A stretch of 54,800 bases of DNA from NCBI GenBank assembly GCA_934196125.1, contig CAKPVT010000005.1:1-54800 (forward strand). The letters are read 5' to 3'. Origin of the DNA: an uncultured Streptococcus sp. (GTDB lineage Bacteria; Bacillota; Bacilli; Lactobacillales; Streptococcaceae). The notes beneath the pieces are model-generated. The model was not told the DNA's origin. It worked only from the letters and a program-made list of their open reading frames with translations, and ran no database searches. The position numbers and the translations under genes are program-made. Positions 35,670 to 44,676 of this stretch are shown here, in pieces (position 1 is the first letter of the stretch; every line of letters starts with the position of its first letter).

Positions 35670-35684
35670 TCTCTGTGATAGAAT
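35656..35684 (+). promoter_or_regulatory. Promoter of the infC-rpmI-rplT operon
   Basis: A consensus TTGACA (35656-35661), 17 bases, then TAGAAT (35679-35684) with an extended TG. The -35 lies inside the cmk coding end. It is the strongest promoter-like match in the window, as expected for a ribosomal protein operon. Confidence 0.85.
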
Positions 35685-35690
35685 AGAGAC

Positions 35691-35834
35691 AATGAGAAAA
35701 GCAGAAGTGAGAACTTCTCGCCTTGCGACTAAGGTTGTCTGGCCCAACATGTCAAAGATTCCTTCGGGAATACTATGTATGTACGGGCTTGGTTTGTCAA
35801 GTCCGTTTTTGTTTTTCTCTAAAAAAATAAAGAG
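35691..35834 (+). promoter_or_regulatory. L20-type leader with intrinsic attenuator
   Basis: About 145 non-coding bases between the promoter and infC, with several stems. The last one, ACGGGCTTG (35783-35791) with CAAGTCCGT (35798-35806), is followed by an eleven-base T-rich run and forms a clear terminator before the gene. In Firmicutes such infC leaders bind ribosomal protein L20 and end transcription when L20 is in excess. L20 (rplT) is the third gene downstream. Confidence 0.82.
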
Positions 35835-35843
35835 GTGAAAATC

Positions 35844-36365
35844 ATAGCTAAGAAAGATCTATTCATTAACGATGAAATCCGCGTTCGCGAAGTTCGTCTC
35901 GTTGGTCTTGATGGTGAACAACTAGGAATTAAACCATTATCAGAAGCACAAGCTATTGCTGATGACGCTAATGTTGACTTGGTTTTAATTCAGCCACAAG
36001 CTACGCCACCTGTTGCAAAAATTATGGACTATGGAAAGTTCAAATTTGAGTATCAAAAGAAACGTAAGGAACAACGTAAAAAACAAAGCGTTGTGACTGT
36101 TAAAGAAGTTCGTCTTAGCCCAGTTATCGATAAAGGTGACTTTGAGACTAAACTTCGTAACGGCCGTAAATTCCTTGAAAAAGGAAACAAAGTGAAAGTC
36201 TCAATTCGCTTTAGAGGTCGTATGATTACTCACAAGGAAATTGGAGCAAAGGTATTGGCGGAATTTGCAGAAAGAACGCAAGATATTGCTATTATTGAGC
36301 AACGAGCTAAGATGGATGGACGTCAAATGTTCATGCAACTTGCTCCAATTCCTGACAAAAAATAA
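35844..36365 (+). CDS. infC: Translation initiation factor IF-3
   Basis: Binds the 30S subunit and checks start codons; 173 residues. The N-domain starts AKKDLFINDEIRVREVRLVG, the linker is Lys-rich (YQKKRKEQRKKQSVV), and the C-domain contains SIRFRGRMITHKEIG and EQRAKMDGRQMFMQLAP. The start is unusual: AGAGGTG (35831-35837) is the ribosome site, so the GTG inside it should not be the start, and the next plausible codons are ATC (35841) or ATA (35844). A rare start discriminated by IF-3 itself is known for infC and gives autoregulation. An alternative annotation starts at GTG 35835. Confidence 0.95.
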   Translation: MAKKDLFINDEIRVREVRLVGLDGEQLGIKPLSEAQAIADDANVDLVLIQPQATPPVAKIMDYGKFKFEYQKKRKEQRKKQSVVTVKEVRLSPVIDKGDFETKLRNGRKFLEKGNKVKVSIRFRGRMITHKEIGAKVLAEFAERTQDIAIIEQRAKMDGRQMFMQLAPIPDKK

Positions 36366-36402
36366 TTGTCAATTTTAAATATTTTAAGAGGAGAATTCTA
36401 AA

Positions 36403-36603
36403 ATGCCAAAACAAAAAACTCACCGCGCATCAGCTAAACGTTTCAAACGTACAGGTTCTGGTGGATTGAAACGCTTCCGTGCGTTTACTTCACACCGTTT
36501 CCACGGTAAAACTAAAAAACAACGTCGTCATCTTCGCAAAGCCGCTATGGTGCACTCAGGAGATTTCAAACGTATTAAAGCAATGCTTTCAGGTCTTAAA
36601 TAA
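36403..36603 (+). CDS. rpmI: 50S ribosomal protein L35
   Basis: 66-residue basic protein of the large subunit (MPKQKTHRASAKRFKRTGSG). A GAGGAG site precedes the ATG. Middle gene of the infC-rpmI-rplT operon, so its expression follows the L20-type leader. Confidence 0.98.
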   Translation: MPKQKTHRASAKRFKRTGSGGLKRFRAFTSHRFHGKTKKQRRHLRKAAMVHSGDFKRIKAMLSGLK

Positions 36604-36654
36604 GAATAAAGCATTTACTCAATATTATTAAGAATTATTTGGAGGAGAATATAA

Positions 36655-37014
36655 ATGGCTCGTGTTAAAGGTGGCGTTGTATCACGCAAACGTCGTAAAC
36701 GTGTATTGAAACTTGCTAAAGGTTACTACGGTGCAAAACATATCTTGTTCCGTACTGCAAAAGAACAAGTAATGAACTCTTACTACTATGCATACCGTGA
36801 CCGTCGTCAGAAAAAACGTGATTTCCGTAAACTTTGGATTACACGTATCAATGCAGCAGCTCGTATGAATGGTTTGTCATACTCACAATTGATGCACGGT
36901 TTGAAATTAGCTGAAATCGAAGTTAACCGTAAAATGCTTGCTGATTTAGCAGTTAACGATGCAGCAGCTTTCACAGCTCTTGCAGATGCAGCTAAAGCTA
37001 AACTTGGTAAATAA
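36655..37014 (+). CDS. rplT: 50S ribosomal protein L20
   Basis: 119-residue protein that binds 23S rRNA early in large-subunit assembly, with the long basic N-terminal tail (MARVKGGVVSRKRRKRVLKL) and globular C-terminal domain. GGAGGAG precedes the ATG. In Firmicutes L20 also represses this operon through the leader upstream of infC. Confidence 0.98.
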   Translation: MARVKGGVVSRKRRKRVLKLAKGYYGAKHILFRTAKEQVMNSYYYAYRDRRQKKRDFRKLWITRINAAARMNGLSYSQLMHGLKLAEIEVNRKMLADLAVNDAAAFTALADAAKAKLGK

Positions 37015-37054
37015 GAATTAAAACAAACGTAAGTTCTACTTACAATCAATTAAG

Positions 37055-37085
37055 AGTGCTAAGATTACAGCTTAGTGCTTTTTTT
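37055..37085 (+). terminator. Terminator of the infC operon
   Basis: AGTGCTAAG (37055-37063) pairs with CTTAGTGCT (37071-37079), two wobbles, followed by a run of seven T. Confidence 0.85.
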
Positions 37086-37344
37086 GTATTCAATATAATA
37101 AAACATGTGAACTATTTATATCATTACCTGATGCGCTATGATTTAGACATTAAGAATTTTGAAATAGCGTGTTCGGGATTACCGTCGAAAAACGGTGATA
37201 AGATATTGTTGGCAAGGCAGGATTTATTATTTACTTGTGAGTTCGATTTTGGGTCTGCTAGAGTAATTAGAATGTAACTTCGACTTGGAAGGTGACCATA
37301 GGAGTACTAGAAAAAGATTATTTTCACTTATTGGTATAAGGCAA
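37086..37344. other. Intergenic stretch with one weak small frame
   Basis: About 260 bases between two terminators. A TATAAT occurs at 37094-37099 without a good -35. A 48-codon frame (37131-37277, starting MRYDLDIKNFEIACSGL) follows but has no ribosome site and no family I recognise. It may be noise or a gene fragment, so I do not call it a gene. Confidence 0.3.
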
Positions 37345-37385
37345 AAAACAACCAATCACTAAATGTAATAGTGATTGGTTGTTTT
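37345..37385. terminator. Strong bidirectional terminator after ltaS
   Basis: A perfect 17-bp stem (37345-37361 with 37369-37385, starting AAAACAACCAATCACTA) with a seven-base loop. A- and T-runs on both sides let it work in both directions; its main client is the minus-strand lipoteichoic-acid synthase gene. Confidence 0.9.
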
Positions 37386-37403
37386 GATTATGTTAATTAT
37401 GGG

Positions 37404-39572
37404 TTAGGAGCCGTCACTTGAACTTGATGACGATAAACTGCTACTAGAGCTTGATGAGCTACTGTGCAGTTGCATATAGCTTGGAGCTTTAAAGAGGTCA
37501 ACGGTAGATTGGTTACCATTTTCGCTATACAAGCTTGTCGATTCATCACCTAGTTTTTTCTCTATCGATTTCAGGCTCTTCAAGGAGTCGGAGTAGGAAA
37601 TCGACGAACTATCAACGGTTTCTAAACCAGTATCTGTATCAAAGCGGAGTAAATCTCCCGACTGAACTTCGTCACTAACGGAAAGCTGTTTAACAACGGC
37701 ATTGCGGATCTCTTTTGTTGCCGCCGTAGTGCTTTCATCTGGGTTGGTGATTTCTTCACCAGTCGCTGTGTAGTAGAGATGTCCACTATAGCTTGTGTAT
37801 GTAGGTGTGATATAATATCCAGCTGTTCTGAGAGCAACAGTTTGAGCGTTATCCTCAGAAAGCAAATCTTGTCCAAGTTGAACATAGTTGCTAGTATCGA
37901 CACCAAGCAAGTGAAGAAGTGTAGGTAAGGCATCAACCTCACCACCATAGGTGTCGCTAATAAAGCCGTCTGTGTACCCTGGAATGTGAATCATAAATGG
38001 AACACGTTGGAGCATAGCATTATCGTACTCTGTCCAAGTTTCTGAATTTTTACCTAGTAGAGGAGCTAGGTTAGTATTTCTTGAATTTGAAATACCGTAG
38101 TGATCCCCATAAAGCACGATAATAGAATTGTCATATAAACCAGATTCTTTTAAGTAATTGAAGAAAGCCTCAATGGCAGAATCAAGGTAATTAGCTGTAG
38201 CGAAGTAACCATTAATGGTCTCATCATCAGTTTGAGCTAGTGGGAAACCTTCTTCATCAGATTCTCCGGCCAAGCTAGTGTAAGGATAGTGGTTACTTAC
38301 TGTGATAAATTTCGTATAGAATGGTTGTTGAAGGTGTTCTAAATACTTAATAGAATCAGCAAACATGTATTTATCATTCAAGCCATATTGGAATGAATTT
38401 TCATCAGTTTGCTCTTGGAAATATGATGAATCAAAGAAGTAGTCATATCCCCACTGTTTATAAGTATTGTTACGATTCCAGAACGAACCGACATTACCAT
38501 GGAATACAGCGCTAGTATATCCGCCTGTTTGAGCAAGAATAGAAGGAGCAGCAAACGCTGTATTATCTCCACCGTAGTTAACCATATATGACCCGCTGCT
38601 AAGTCCGAAAAGCGATGTTTCCATTAATGTTTCGGCATCGGAAGTCTTACCAGCCTTAATTTGGTTAAAGAAGTTTGAGAAAGAAATAGTTGAGTTTGAG
38701 TGATATAGCGAATTAAGGAATGGTGTTACTTCATAAGATTGTCCATCAACTTCCAGTTTGTAGTCAATCAAGAATTGTTGGAAACTTTCCAAATGAATAA
38801 CGATAACATTTTTTCCTTGAGTAATACCATAATACTTAGAGTTTGGTGCTACATAATGTTCTGAAACGTATTCCTTAACCTCGGTCAAATCGTCAGCAGT
38901 TGCTTCACTACGTTCTTTTTCAGTTTGATAAGTTTGGTTAGCACTATAGACGGTGAAAGATGGTAAACCAAGCGCTCTAACGACATAGACATTTGAGAAA
39001 CCACGAGTTAGCAATTCAGGTCTATCAATTTCCGCCGTAAAAAGGTTGATAGAGAAAAGCAGAGCCGATAATGCTGTAATCGCAAAACTAGCACGTTTGT
39101 TGAAAGGACGTTTATCTGTTTTTATTTTTTTTGTAGCAAATAAAATAATTAAGATAATGTAATCAAAGATATAGACAATATCCCAAACTCGCAGTAGATT
39201 TAAGGCAGCATCTCCTAAACCAGCAGAAACCTTACTACTTGCAAACATTGCACTAACAGTAATAAAATCAGAAAACTCACGGAAATAAATGGCGTTAGCG
39301 ATAAGTAGAATATTTAAAATAGTGTAAATAATCCAACTAACGGCATAAAAAACACGTGTCCTCTTTATATAAAGGCTTAATCCAAGTAAAAGCAAACTCA
39401 GCGGAATGGGGTTGATTATTGAAAGGAAAACTTGATATAAATTTTCCAAATCAAGACTAAAGTCAACATGGTAAGCCCACATGGTTTTTAGCCAGTACAT
39501 AAACAAAAGCGTCAAAATGAATCCCAAGCGTGTGTTTAGCACGTGTGAGATAACTTGTTTCAATTTTTTCAC
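37404..39572 (-). CDS. ltaS: Lipoteichoic acid synthase family protein
   Basis: 722-residue membrane enzyme that polymerises glycerol phosphate from phosphatidylglycerol outside the cell. Five N-terminal spans lie within about residues 10-180. The extracellular sulfatase-like domain shows IVIHLESFQQF (metal Glu), IKAGKTSDAETLMETSLFG (catalytic Thr near residue 308), FHGNVGSFWNRN, VSNHYPY and VLYGDHYG. The C-terminus is unusual, ending in a tract of about 15 Ser residues after QLHS. The start is GTG, with AAGGAAG eight bases upstream. It stands alone between terminators, divergent from the rRNA methyltransferase gene. Confidence 0.93.
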   Translation of the reverse strand: MKKLKQVISHVLNTRLGFILTLLFMYWLKTMWAYHVDFSLDLENLYQVFLSIINPIPLSLLLLGLSLYIKRTRVFYAVSWIIYTILNILLIANAIYFREFSDFITVSAMFASSKVSAGLGDAALNLLRVWDIVYIFDYIILIILFATKKIKTDKRPFNKRASFAITALSALLFSINLFTAEIDRPELLTRGFSNVYVVRALGLPSFTVYSANQTYQTEKERSEATADDLTEVKEYVSEHYVAPNSKYYGITQGKNVIVIHLESFQQFLIDYKLEVDGQSYEVTPFLNSLYHSNSTISFSNFFNQIKAGKTSDAETLMETSLFGLSSGSYMVNYGGDNTAFAAPSILAQTGGYTSAVFHGNVGSFWNRNNTYKQWGYDYFFDSSYFQEQTDENSFQYGLNDKYMFADSIKYLEHLQQPFYTKFITVSNHYPYTSLAGESDEEGFPLAQTDDETINGYFATANYLDSAIEAFFNYLKESGLYDNSIIVLYGDHYGISNSRNTNLAPLLGKNSETWTEYDNAMLQRVPFMIHIPGYTDGFISDTYGGEVDALPTLLHLLGVDTSNYVQLGQDLLSEDNAQTVALRTAGYYITPTYTSYSGHLYYTATGEEITNPDESTTAATKEIRNAVVKQLSVSDEVQSGDLLRFDTDTGLETVDSSSISYSDSLKSLKSIEKKLGDESTSLYSENGNQSTVDLFKAPSYMQLHSSSSSSSSSLSSSSSSDGS

Positions 39573-39620
39573 TGTAGGAACTTCCTTTATTTTTTTCCTA
39601 AAGATAAAATCTCAGTTTCA

Positions 39621-39629
39621 ATTATATCA
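39621..39629 (-). promoter_or_regulatory. Extended -10 promoter of ltaS
   Basis: On the minus strand TGATATAAT, a perfect extended -10, about 49 bases before the GTG start. The -35 region is poor. Confidence 0.7.
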
Positions 39630-39687
39630 TAAACATTTTTGTTATGTGTGAGAAATATAAAATTTAGTGGGAAAAATTCTGAATTTT

Positions 39688-39696
39688 TGATATAAT
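39688..39696 (+). promoter_or_regulatory. Extended -10 promoter placed seven bases before the methyltransferase ATG
   Basis: TGATATAAT followed by AGGCTTC and the ATG at 39704. With the normal distance from -10 to start of transcription, the first transcribed base would be the A of the ATG or very close to it. Confidence 0.7.
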
Positions 39697-39703
39697 AGGC
39701 TTC

Positions 39704-40867
39704 ATGAACAGACTATACGTGGATTCTTTCGTTGAAAAGAAAATTAAGCGTGGTATTCAACTTTTGGATGGAAGAGATTTTCATCAACTTGATTTTGATA
39801 ATCAGTTAGTCGCTGTTTACAATCATTCTCATCAATTTTTAGGGACAGCTTACTTGTCTCAACAAAATAAGGGGATTGGTTGGTTCTTAGGTTCAAGAAA
39901 AATTGAACTGACAGAATCTTATTTTGTGGGCTTGTTTACAAAAGCTAAAAAACAACGCCAAAACTTTGAAAATTCAGATTTGACGACGGCTTATCGATTA
40001 TTTAATCAAGATGGAGATAATTTTGGTGGTGTGACGATAGATCGTTATGCTGATTTTGTTGTGTTTTCTTGGTATAATACGTTTATTTATCAGCATCGTG
40101 ATGTCATTATAAATGCCTTCCAAAAAGTTTATCCAGCTATCAAAGGCGGGTATGAGAAAATTCGTTTTAAAGGACTTGATTATGAATCAGCTCACATTTA
40201 TGGTCAAGAGGCGCCAGTATCATTTACCGTTTTAGAAAATGGTGTCAAATACAGTGTTTTTATGAATGACGGGTTGATGACAGGAATTTTTCTAGACCAA
40301 CATGACGTTCGTGATACTTTGATTAATGAACTTGGTCTTGGAAAACGTGTCCTTAATATGTTTTCATATACCGCAGCGTTTTCAGTAGCGGCAGCAATGG
40401 GTGGCGCTATCGAAACAACATCTGTTGACCTTGCAAAACGCTCACGTGAATTATCACAAGCGCATTTTGAAGCGAATGGTCTTGCCTTGAGTAATCACCA
40501 TTTTGTGGTAATGGATGTTTTTGAGTATTTCAAATACGCAAAACGTAAACAATTGACTTTTGATTTGATTGTTATTGATCCGCCAAGTTTTGCACGGAAT
40601 AAAAAGCAAACATTTTCTGTAGCTAAAGATTATCACCGCTTGATTAGTCAAGCTTTGGAAGTTCTGTCAGAAGATGGCACCATTATTGCTTCAACCAATG
40701 CAGCTAACCTGACGGTCGCACAATTTAAAAAGCAGTTAGAAAAAGGTTTTGCTTCTGTTAAACATGACTATGTTCGTTTGCAACAATTGCCAAGTGATTT
40801 CACGGTTAACAAAGCAGAAGTCAACAGTAATTATTTGAAAGTATTTACAATAAAGGTTAAAAAATGA
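39704..40867 (+). CDS. rlmI: Class I rRNA large-subunit methyltransferase, RlmI/YccW-like
   Basis: 387-residue SAM-dependent enzyme expected to methylate a cytosine in 23S rRNA. An N-terminal PUA-like domain (about 1-75, with KIKRGIQLLDGRDFHQLDF) is followed by the Rossmann domain: RVLNMFSYTAAFSVAAAMGG (SAM loop), SVDLAKRSRELSQ, VMDVFEYF and IVIDPPSFARNKKQTFS (catalytic DPPSF motif). The start is at a conserved N-terminus (MNRLYVDSFVEKKIKRG) but lacks any ribosome site and is only seven bases from the promoter -10. It overlaps aroD by four bases and so may be co-transcribed with the shikimate genes. The exact target base is inferred from the family. Confidence 0.9.
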   Translation: MNRLYVDSFVEKKIKRGIQLLDGRDFHQLDFDNQLVAVYNHSHQFLGTAYLSQQNKGIGWFLGSRKIELTESYFVGLFTKAKKQRQNFENSDLTTAYRLFNQDGDNFGGVTIDRYADFVVFSWYNTFIYQHRDVIINAFQKVYPAIKGGYEKIRFKGLDYESAHIYGQEAPVSFTVLENGVKYSVFMNDGLMTGIFLDQHDVRDTLINELGLGKRVLNMFSYTAAFSVAAAMGGAIETTSVDLAKRSRELSQAHFEANGLALSNHHFVVMDVFEYFKYAKRKQLTFDLIVIDPPSFARNKKQTFSVAKDYHRLISQALEVLSEDGTIIASTNAANLTVAQFKKQLEKGFASVKHDYVRLQQLPSDFTVNKAEVNSNYLKVFTIKVKK

Positions 40868-41541
40868 AAATAGTAGTACCTATAATGCCTAAAAATTTAG
40901 AAGAGGCACAGTCGATTGATATTTCGAAATTCGACGAAGTCGATATTATTGAGTGGCGAGCAGATTTCTTAGATAAAGATGACATTATGACTGTTGCACC
41001 AGTTATTTTTGAAAAATTTTCAGGTCGAGAAATTATTTTTACCATTCGTACGGATAAGGAAGGTGGTAACATTAACTTATCTGACGGTGACTATGTTGAG
41101 CTTTTGAAAAATATTAATGCTATTTACCACCCAGACTATGTTGATTTTGAATATTTTTCTCATAAAGAAGCTTTTCAACAAATGTTAGACTTCCCAAATC
41201 TTGTTTTGTCATATCATAATTTTGATGAAACACCTGAGAACTTGATGGAGTCATTTTCTGAACTAACAGCCCTTGCTCCGCGTGTGGTTAAGGTTGCTGT
41301 TATGCCGCAGAGTGAACAAGATGTGTTGGATTTGATGAATTACACACGTGGTTTCAAAACATTAAATCCAGAGCAAGAATACGCAATAATGTCTATGGGA
41401 AAACTTGGACGCGTTTCACGTTTTGCTGTTGATGTTTTTGGCTCTTCGTGGTCATTTGCTAGTTTGGAGCAAGCGAGTGCGCTTGGACAGGTTGCTCTTA
41501 CAGATATGAAACATATTAGGGAGGTACTTGATGCAGATTGA
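40864..41541 (+). CDS. aroD: 3-dehydroquinate dehydratase, type I
   Basis: Third step of the shikimate pathway: dehydrates 3-dehydroquinate to 3-dehydroshikimate through a Schiff base. The 225-residue barrel shows IEWRADFLD, IFTIRTDKEGG, LSYHNFDETPE with the catalytic His, and VVKVAVMPQ with the Schiff-base Lys; MGKLGRVSRF lies near the end. ATGA overlap with the preceding gene and an 11-base overlap with aroE indicate translational coupling. Confidence 0.96.
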   Translation: MKIVVPIMPKNLEEAQSIDISKFDEVDIIEWRADFLDKDDIMTVAPVIFEKFSGREIIFTIRTDKEGGNINLSDGDYVELLKNINAIYHPDYVDFEYFSHKEAFQQMLDFPNLVLSYHNFDETPENLMESFSELTALAPRVVKVAVMPQSEQDVLDLMNYTRGFKTLNPEQEYAIMSMGKLGRVSRFAVDVFGSSWSFASLEQASALGQVALTDMKHIREVLDAD

Positions 41542-42400
41542 TGGATACACACGCTTAGCTGCGGTTGTTGCAACACCGATTAAACACTCTATTTCACCGT
41601 TTATTCATAACTATGCTTTTGATAAAACGGGTGTTAATGGTGTTTATGTCGCTTGGGATATTCCTGAAGAAGATTTGGCAATTACGTTAGAAAATGTAAA
41701 ACGTTACGATATGTTTGGTGTGAACATTTCAATGCCTTACAAACAAAAAGTGATTCCTTACATGGATGAATTGACTGACTCTGCCCAATTGATTGGGGCT
41801 GTTAATACGGTTATTAATCGTGATGGCAAATTAATTGGTCACAATACAGATGGTATTGGTTTCTTTAGAAGTCTAGCGACATTTGCTGATTTTGATGTTA
41901 AGGATAAAACAATGACGATTCTTGGTGGTGGCGGAGCTGCCACAGCACTCATTGCGCAAGCTGCTCTGAATGGTGCTAGTCATATTAACATTTTTAACCA
42001 AACTCAGTTTTTAGAGGCGACACGTGAAAAAGCGCAAGAATTTGCCGACAAAACGGGAGTATCTATCGCTGTTTATCCAGTTGAAGATTTAAAAGCGATT
42101 CAAGAAAAAGTCTTAGCATCACAACTTTTCGTCAATGCTACAAGCGTAGGTATGGACGGAAAATCAATGATTATTACAGAAGATTTTGAATTCCCAGCAG
42201 GTTTGTTGGTTGCTGATACCATTTATCAACCATTTGAAACACCATTTTTGAAATTAGCTCGTAGCAAAGTTTTAACAGCTCTTAATGGTTTAGGAATGCT
42301 TTTATTCCAAGCTGCTGAAGCTTTCGAAATCTGGACTGGTGAAACAATGCCTACAGCTGAAATCTGGTCAGCGCTTGAAGAAAAATACAACACGAAATAA
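41531..42400 (+). CDS. aroE: Shikimate dehydrogenase
   Basis: NADPH-dependent reduction of 3-dehydroshikimate to shikimate; 289 residues. Substrate residues are seen in ATPIKHSISPFIHN and NISMPYKQK (catalytic Lys), with NTDGIGFFRSL and the nucleotide loop ILGGGGAATALIAQA; the C-terminus has NGLGMLLFQAAEAFEIWTG. GGGAGG sits six bases before ATG 41531, so the TTG just upstream is not needed. Confidence 0.96.
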   Translation: MQIDGYTRLAAVVATPIKHSISPFIHNYAFDKTGVNGVYVAWDIPEEDLAITLENVKRYDMFGVNISMPYKQKVIPYMDELTDSAQLIGAVNTVINRDGKLIGHNTDGIGFFRSLATFADFDVKDKTMTILGGGGAATALIAQAALNGASHINIFNQTQFLEATREKAQEFADKTGVSIAVYPVEDLKAIQEKVLASQLFVNATSVGMDGKSMIITEDFEFPAGLLVADTIYQPFETPFLKLARSKVLTALNGLGMLLFQAAEAFEIWTGETMPTAEIWSALEEKYNTK

Positions 42401-42422
42401 GAACAACTGATAGGTGACACGA

Positions 42423-43490
42423 ATGAAATTGAATGTTAATCTCCCACAAACACCTTATGATATTGTGATTGAAAAAGATGTCCTATCAAAAGCTGGCGAT
42501 TGGGTCAAAAAACTTTGGAAACCGCAAAAAATCGCTATTATTACTGATAATCATGTTGGCAGTTTATATGCTAAAAAGGTTAAGCTAAGCATTGAAAATG
42601 CTGGTTTTGAAGTGATTGTTTTTGACTTTTTAGAAGGTGAAGCTTCTAAAAATTTAAAAACAGTTAACAAAGCTTATGAATTTCTTGTCAAAAATGGCAT
42701 GACACGCAGTGACGGTATTGTTGCGCTTGGTGGTGGTGTCGTAGGAGATTTGGCAGGTTTTGTAGCATCTACCTATATGCGTGGCATTCATTTCTTGCAA
42801 ATTCCGACGAGTTTAACAGCTCAAGTTGATTCATCTATTGGTGGTAAAACAGGGGTTAATACGCTATTTGCTAAAAATATGGTGGGAACATTCACCCAAC
42901 CAGATGGTGTTTTAATTGATCCTGAAACCTTACAAAGTCTTGGTAAACGTGAACTCATTGAAGGCATGGGGGAAGTTATCAAATATGGTTTGATTGATGA
43001 TGTTGAACTTTGGGAAGAATTATCTACTATGGATGGCTCTCCTGAAAGTATCTTAGAACACGCTGAGAGCATTATTTACCGTTCGTGCAATGTCAAACGT
43101 AAAGTTGTTGTTGAAGATGAACTTGATAACGGTGTTCGTCTTTATCTTAACTTTGGTCATACCATTGGTCATGCGGTTGAAGCGACTGCTGGTTATGGAA
43201 AAGTCATGCATGGTGAAGCTGTTGCCATTGGAATGGTACAAATTTCGCGTGTTGCTGAGAAAAAAGGCTTGATGCCTCAAGGCATTACAGAAGAAATTTT
43301 TGACATGTGCCAAAAATTTGGTTTACCTACGGATTACAAACCATGGCATGTTGACGAACTTTATGGTGCTTTAATACATGATAAAAAAGCTCGCGGTAAA
43401 ATGATTAAGACAGTTATTGTACCAGAGCTTGGTAGCGCAGCGATCAATCAGATCCCACTTAAAGAGATGAAAAAGTATTTGGAGAAGTAA
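42423..43490 (+). CDS. aroB: 3-dehydroquinate synthase
   Basis: Second step of the shikimate pathway: NAD- and metal-dependent cyclisation of DAHP. The 355 residues include GGGVVGDLAGFVASTYMRG (nucleotide site), PTSLTAQVDSSIGGKTGVN, GMGEVIKYGLI and the metal His residues in NFGHTIGHAVEA and MHGEAVAIGM. AGGTGA lies seven bases before the ATG. It sits 22 bases after aroE and one base before aroC. Confidence 0.97.
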   Translation: MKLNVNLPQTPYDIVIEKDVLSKAGDWVKKLWKPQKIAIITDNHVGSLYAKKVKLSIENAGFEVIVFDFLEGEASKNLKTVNKAYEFLVKNGMTRSDGIVALGGGVVGDLAGFVASTYMRGIHFLQIPTSLTAQVDSSIGGKTGVNTLFAKNMVGTFTQPDGVLIDPETLQSLGKRELIEGMGEVIKYGLIDDVELWEELSTMDGSPESILEHAESIIYRSCNVKRKVVVEDELDNGVRLYLNFGHTIGHAVEATAGYGKVMHGEAVAIGMVQISRVAEKKGLMPQGITEEIFDMCQKFGLPTDYKPWHVDELYGALIHDKKARGKMIKTVIVPELGSAAINQIPLKEMKKYLEK

Positions 43491-43491
43491 A

Positions 43492-44658
43492 ATGAGATAT
43501 TTGACAGCTGGTGAATCTCACGGACCGCGTTTGACCGCAATTATCGAAGGAGTTCCTGCAGGGCTTCCTTTAACTGCTGAGGATATTAATATTGATTTTA
43601 AACGACGCCAAGGTGGTTATGGACGTGGTGGGCGTATGAAAATCGAATCAGATAAAGTAGAAATCACATCTGGTGTACGTCACGGAAAAACAACTGGTGC
43701 TCCAATTACCCTTCATGTCATCAATAAAGACCATGAAAAATGGCTTGATATTATGGCAGTTGAGGATATTGATGATAGCTTAAAAACAAAACGTAAAATT
43801 ACTCATCCGCGTCCAGGGCATGCTGACCTTGTTGGTGGGATGAAATACCGTTTTGAAGATTTGCGTAATTCTCTTGAACGCTCATCTGCACGTGAAACAA
43901 CAATGCGTGTAGCCGTTGGAGCGGTGGCAAAACGTATTTTAGCAGAGCTTGATATCGAAATTGCTAATCACGTTGTTGTTTTTGGTGGCAAAGAGATTGA
44001 TGTTCCAGAGGGACTGACTGTTTCACAAATTAAAGAATTGGCTAGTCAATCAGAAGTTTCAATTGTCAATCAAGAGCGTGAACAAGAAATCAAAGATTAT
44101 ATTGACCAAATCAAAAAAGATGGTGATACTATTGGCGGTGTTGTTGAAATTGTTGTTGGTGGCGTTCCAGTTGGTCTTGGTTCTTATGTTCAATGGGACA
44201 AGAAACTTGATGCAAAAATTGCAGGTGCGGTCGTTTCAATCAATGCTTTCAAGGGAGTTGAATTTGGTTTAGGATTTAAAGATGGTTACCTCAAAGGAAG
44301 CCAAGTCATGGATGAAATTCTTTGGAACGAAGAAGAAGGCTACACTCGTCGTACCAATAATCTTGGTGGTTTTGAAGGTGGTATGACTAATGGACAACCA
44401 ATTGTTGTTCGAGGAGTCATGAAACCTATTCCAACACTTTATAAACCTTTGATGTCAGTTGATATTGAAACACATGAGCCATACAAAGCAACGGTTGAAC
44501 GTTCAGACCCAACAGCTCTTCCAGCAGCAGGTGTTGTTATGGAAGCAGTTGTTGCAACTGTTGTGGCAGATGAAATTCTTGAAAAATTCTCTTCTGATAA
44601 TCTTGAGGAATTAAAAGAAGCTGTCGCTCGTCATCGTGATTATGTCAAACATTTTTAA
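43492..44658 (+). CDS. aroC: Chorismate synthase
   Basis: FMN-dependent last step of the common aromatic pathway, turning EPSP into chorismate. The 388 residues include MRYLTAGESHGPRLTAIIEG, RRQGGYGRGGRMKIE, THPRPGHADLVGGMKY, RSSARETTMRVAVGA (conserved catalytic region) and DPTALPAAGVVMEAV. It starts one base after aroB with GGAGAAG as ribosome site. EPSP synthase (aroA) and shikimate kinase (aroK), needed between shikimate and this step, are not in the window. Confidence 0.97.
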   Translation: MRYLTAGESHGPRLTAIIEGVPAGLPLTAEDINIDFKRRQGGYGRGGRMKIESDKVEITSGVRHGKTTGAPITLHVINKDHEKWLDIMAVEDIDDSLKTKRKITHPRPGHADLVGGMKYRFEDLRNSLERSSARETTMRVAVGAVAKRILAELDIEIANHVVVFGGKEIDVPEGLTVSQIKELASQSEVSIVNQEREQEIKDYIDQIKKDGDTIGGVVEIVVGGVPVGLGSYVQWDKKLDAKIAGAVVSINAFKGVEFGLGFKDGYLKGSQVMDEILWNEEEGYTRRTNNLGGFEGGMTNGQPIVVRGVMKPIPTLYKPLMSVDIETHEPYKATVERSDPTALPAAGVVMEAVVATVVADEILEKFSSDNLEELKEAVARHRDYVKHF

Positions 44659-44676
44659 AAACATAACATTTTGACA

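Noticed and set aside
37131..37277. 48-codon frame between rplT and ltaS
   Set aside because: No ribosome site and no recognisable protein; kept only as a remark on the intergenic stretch.
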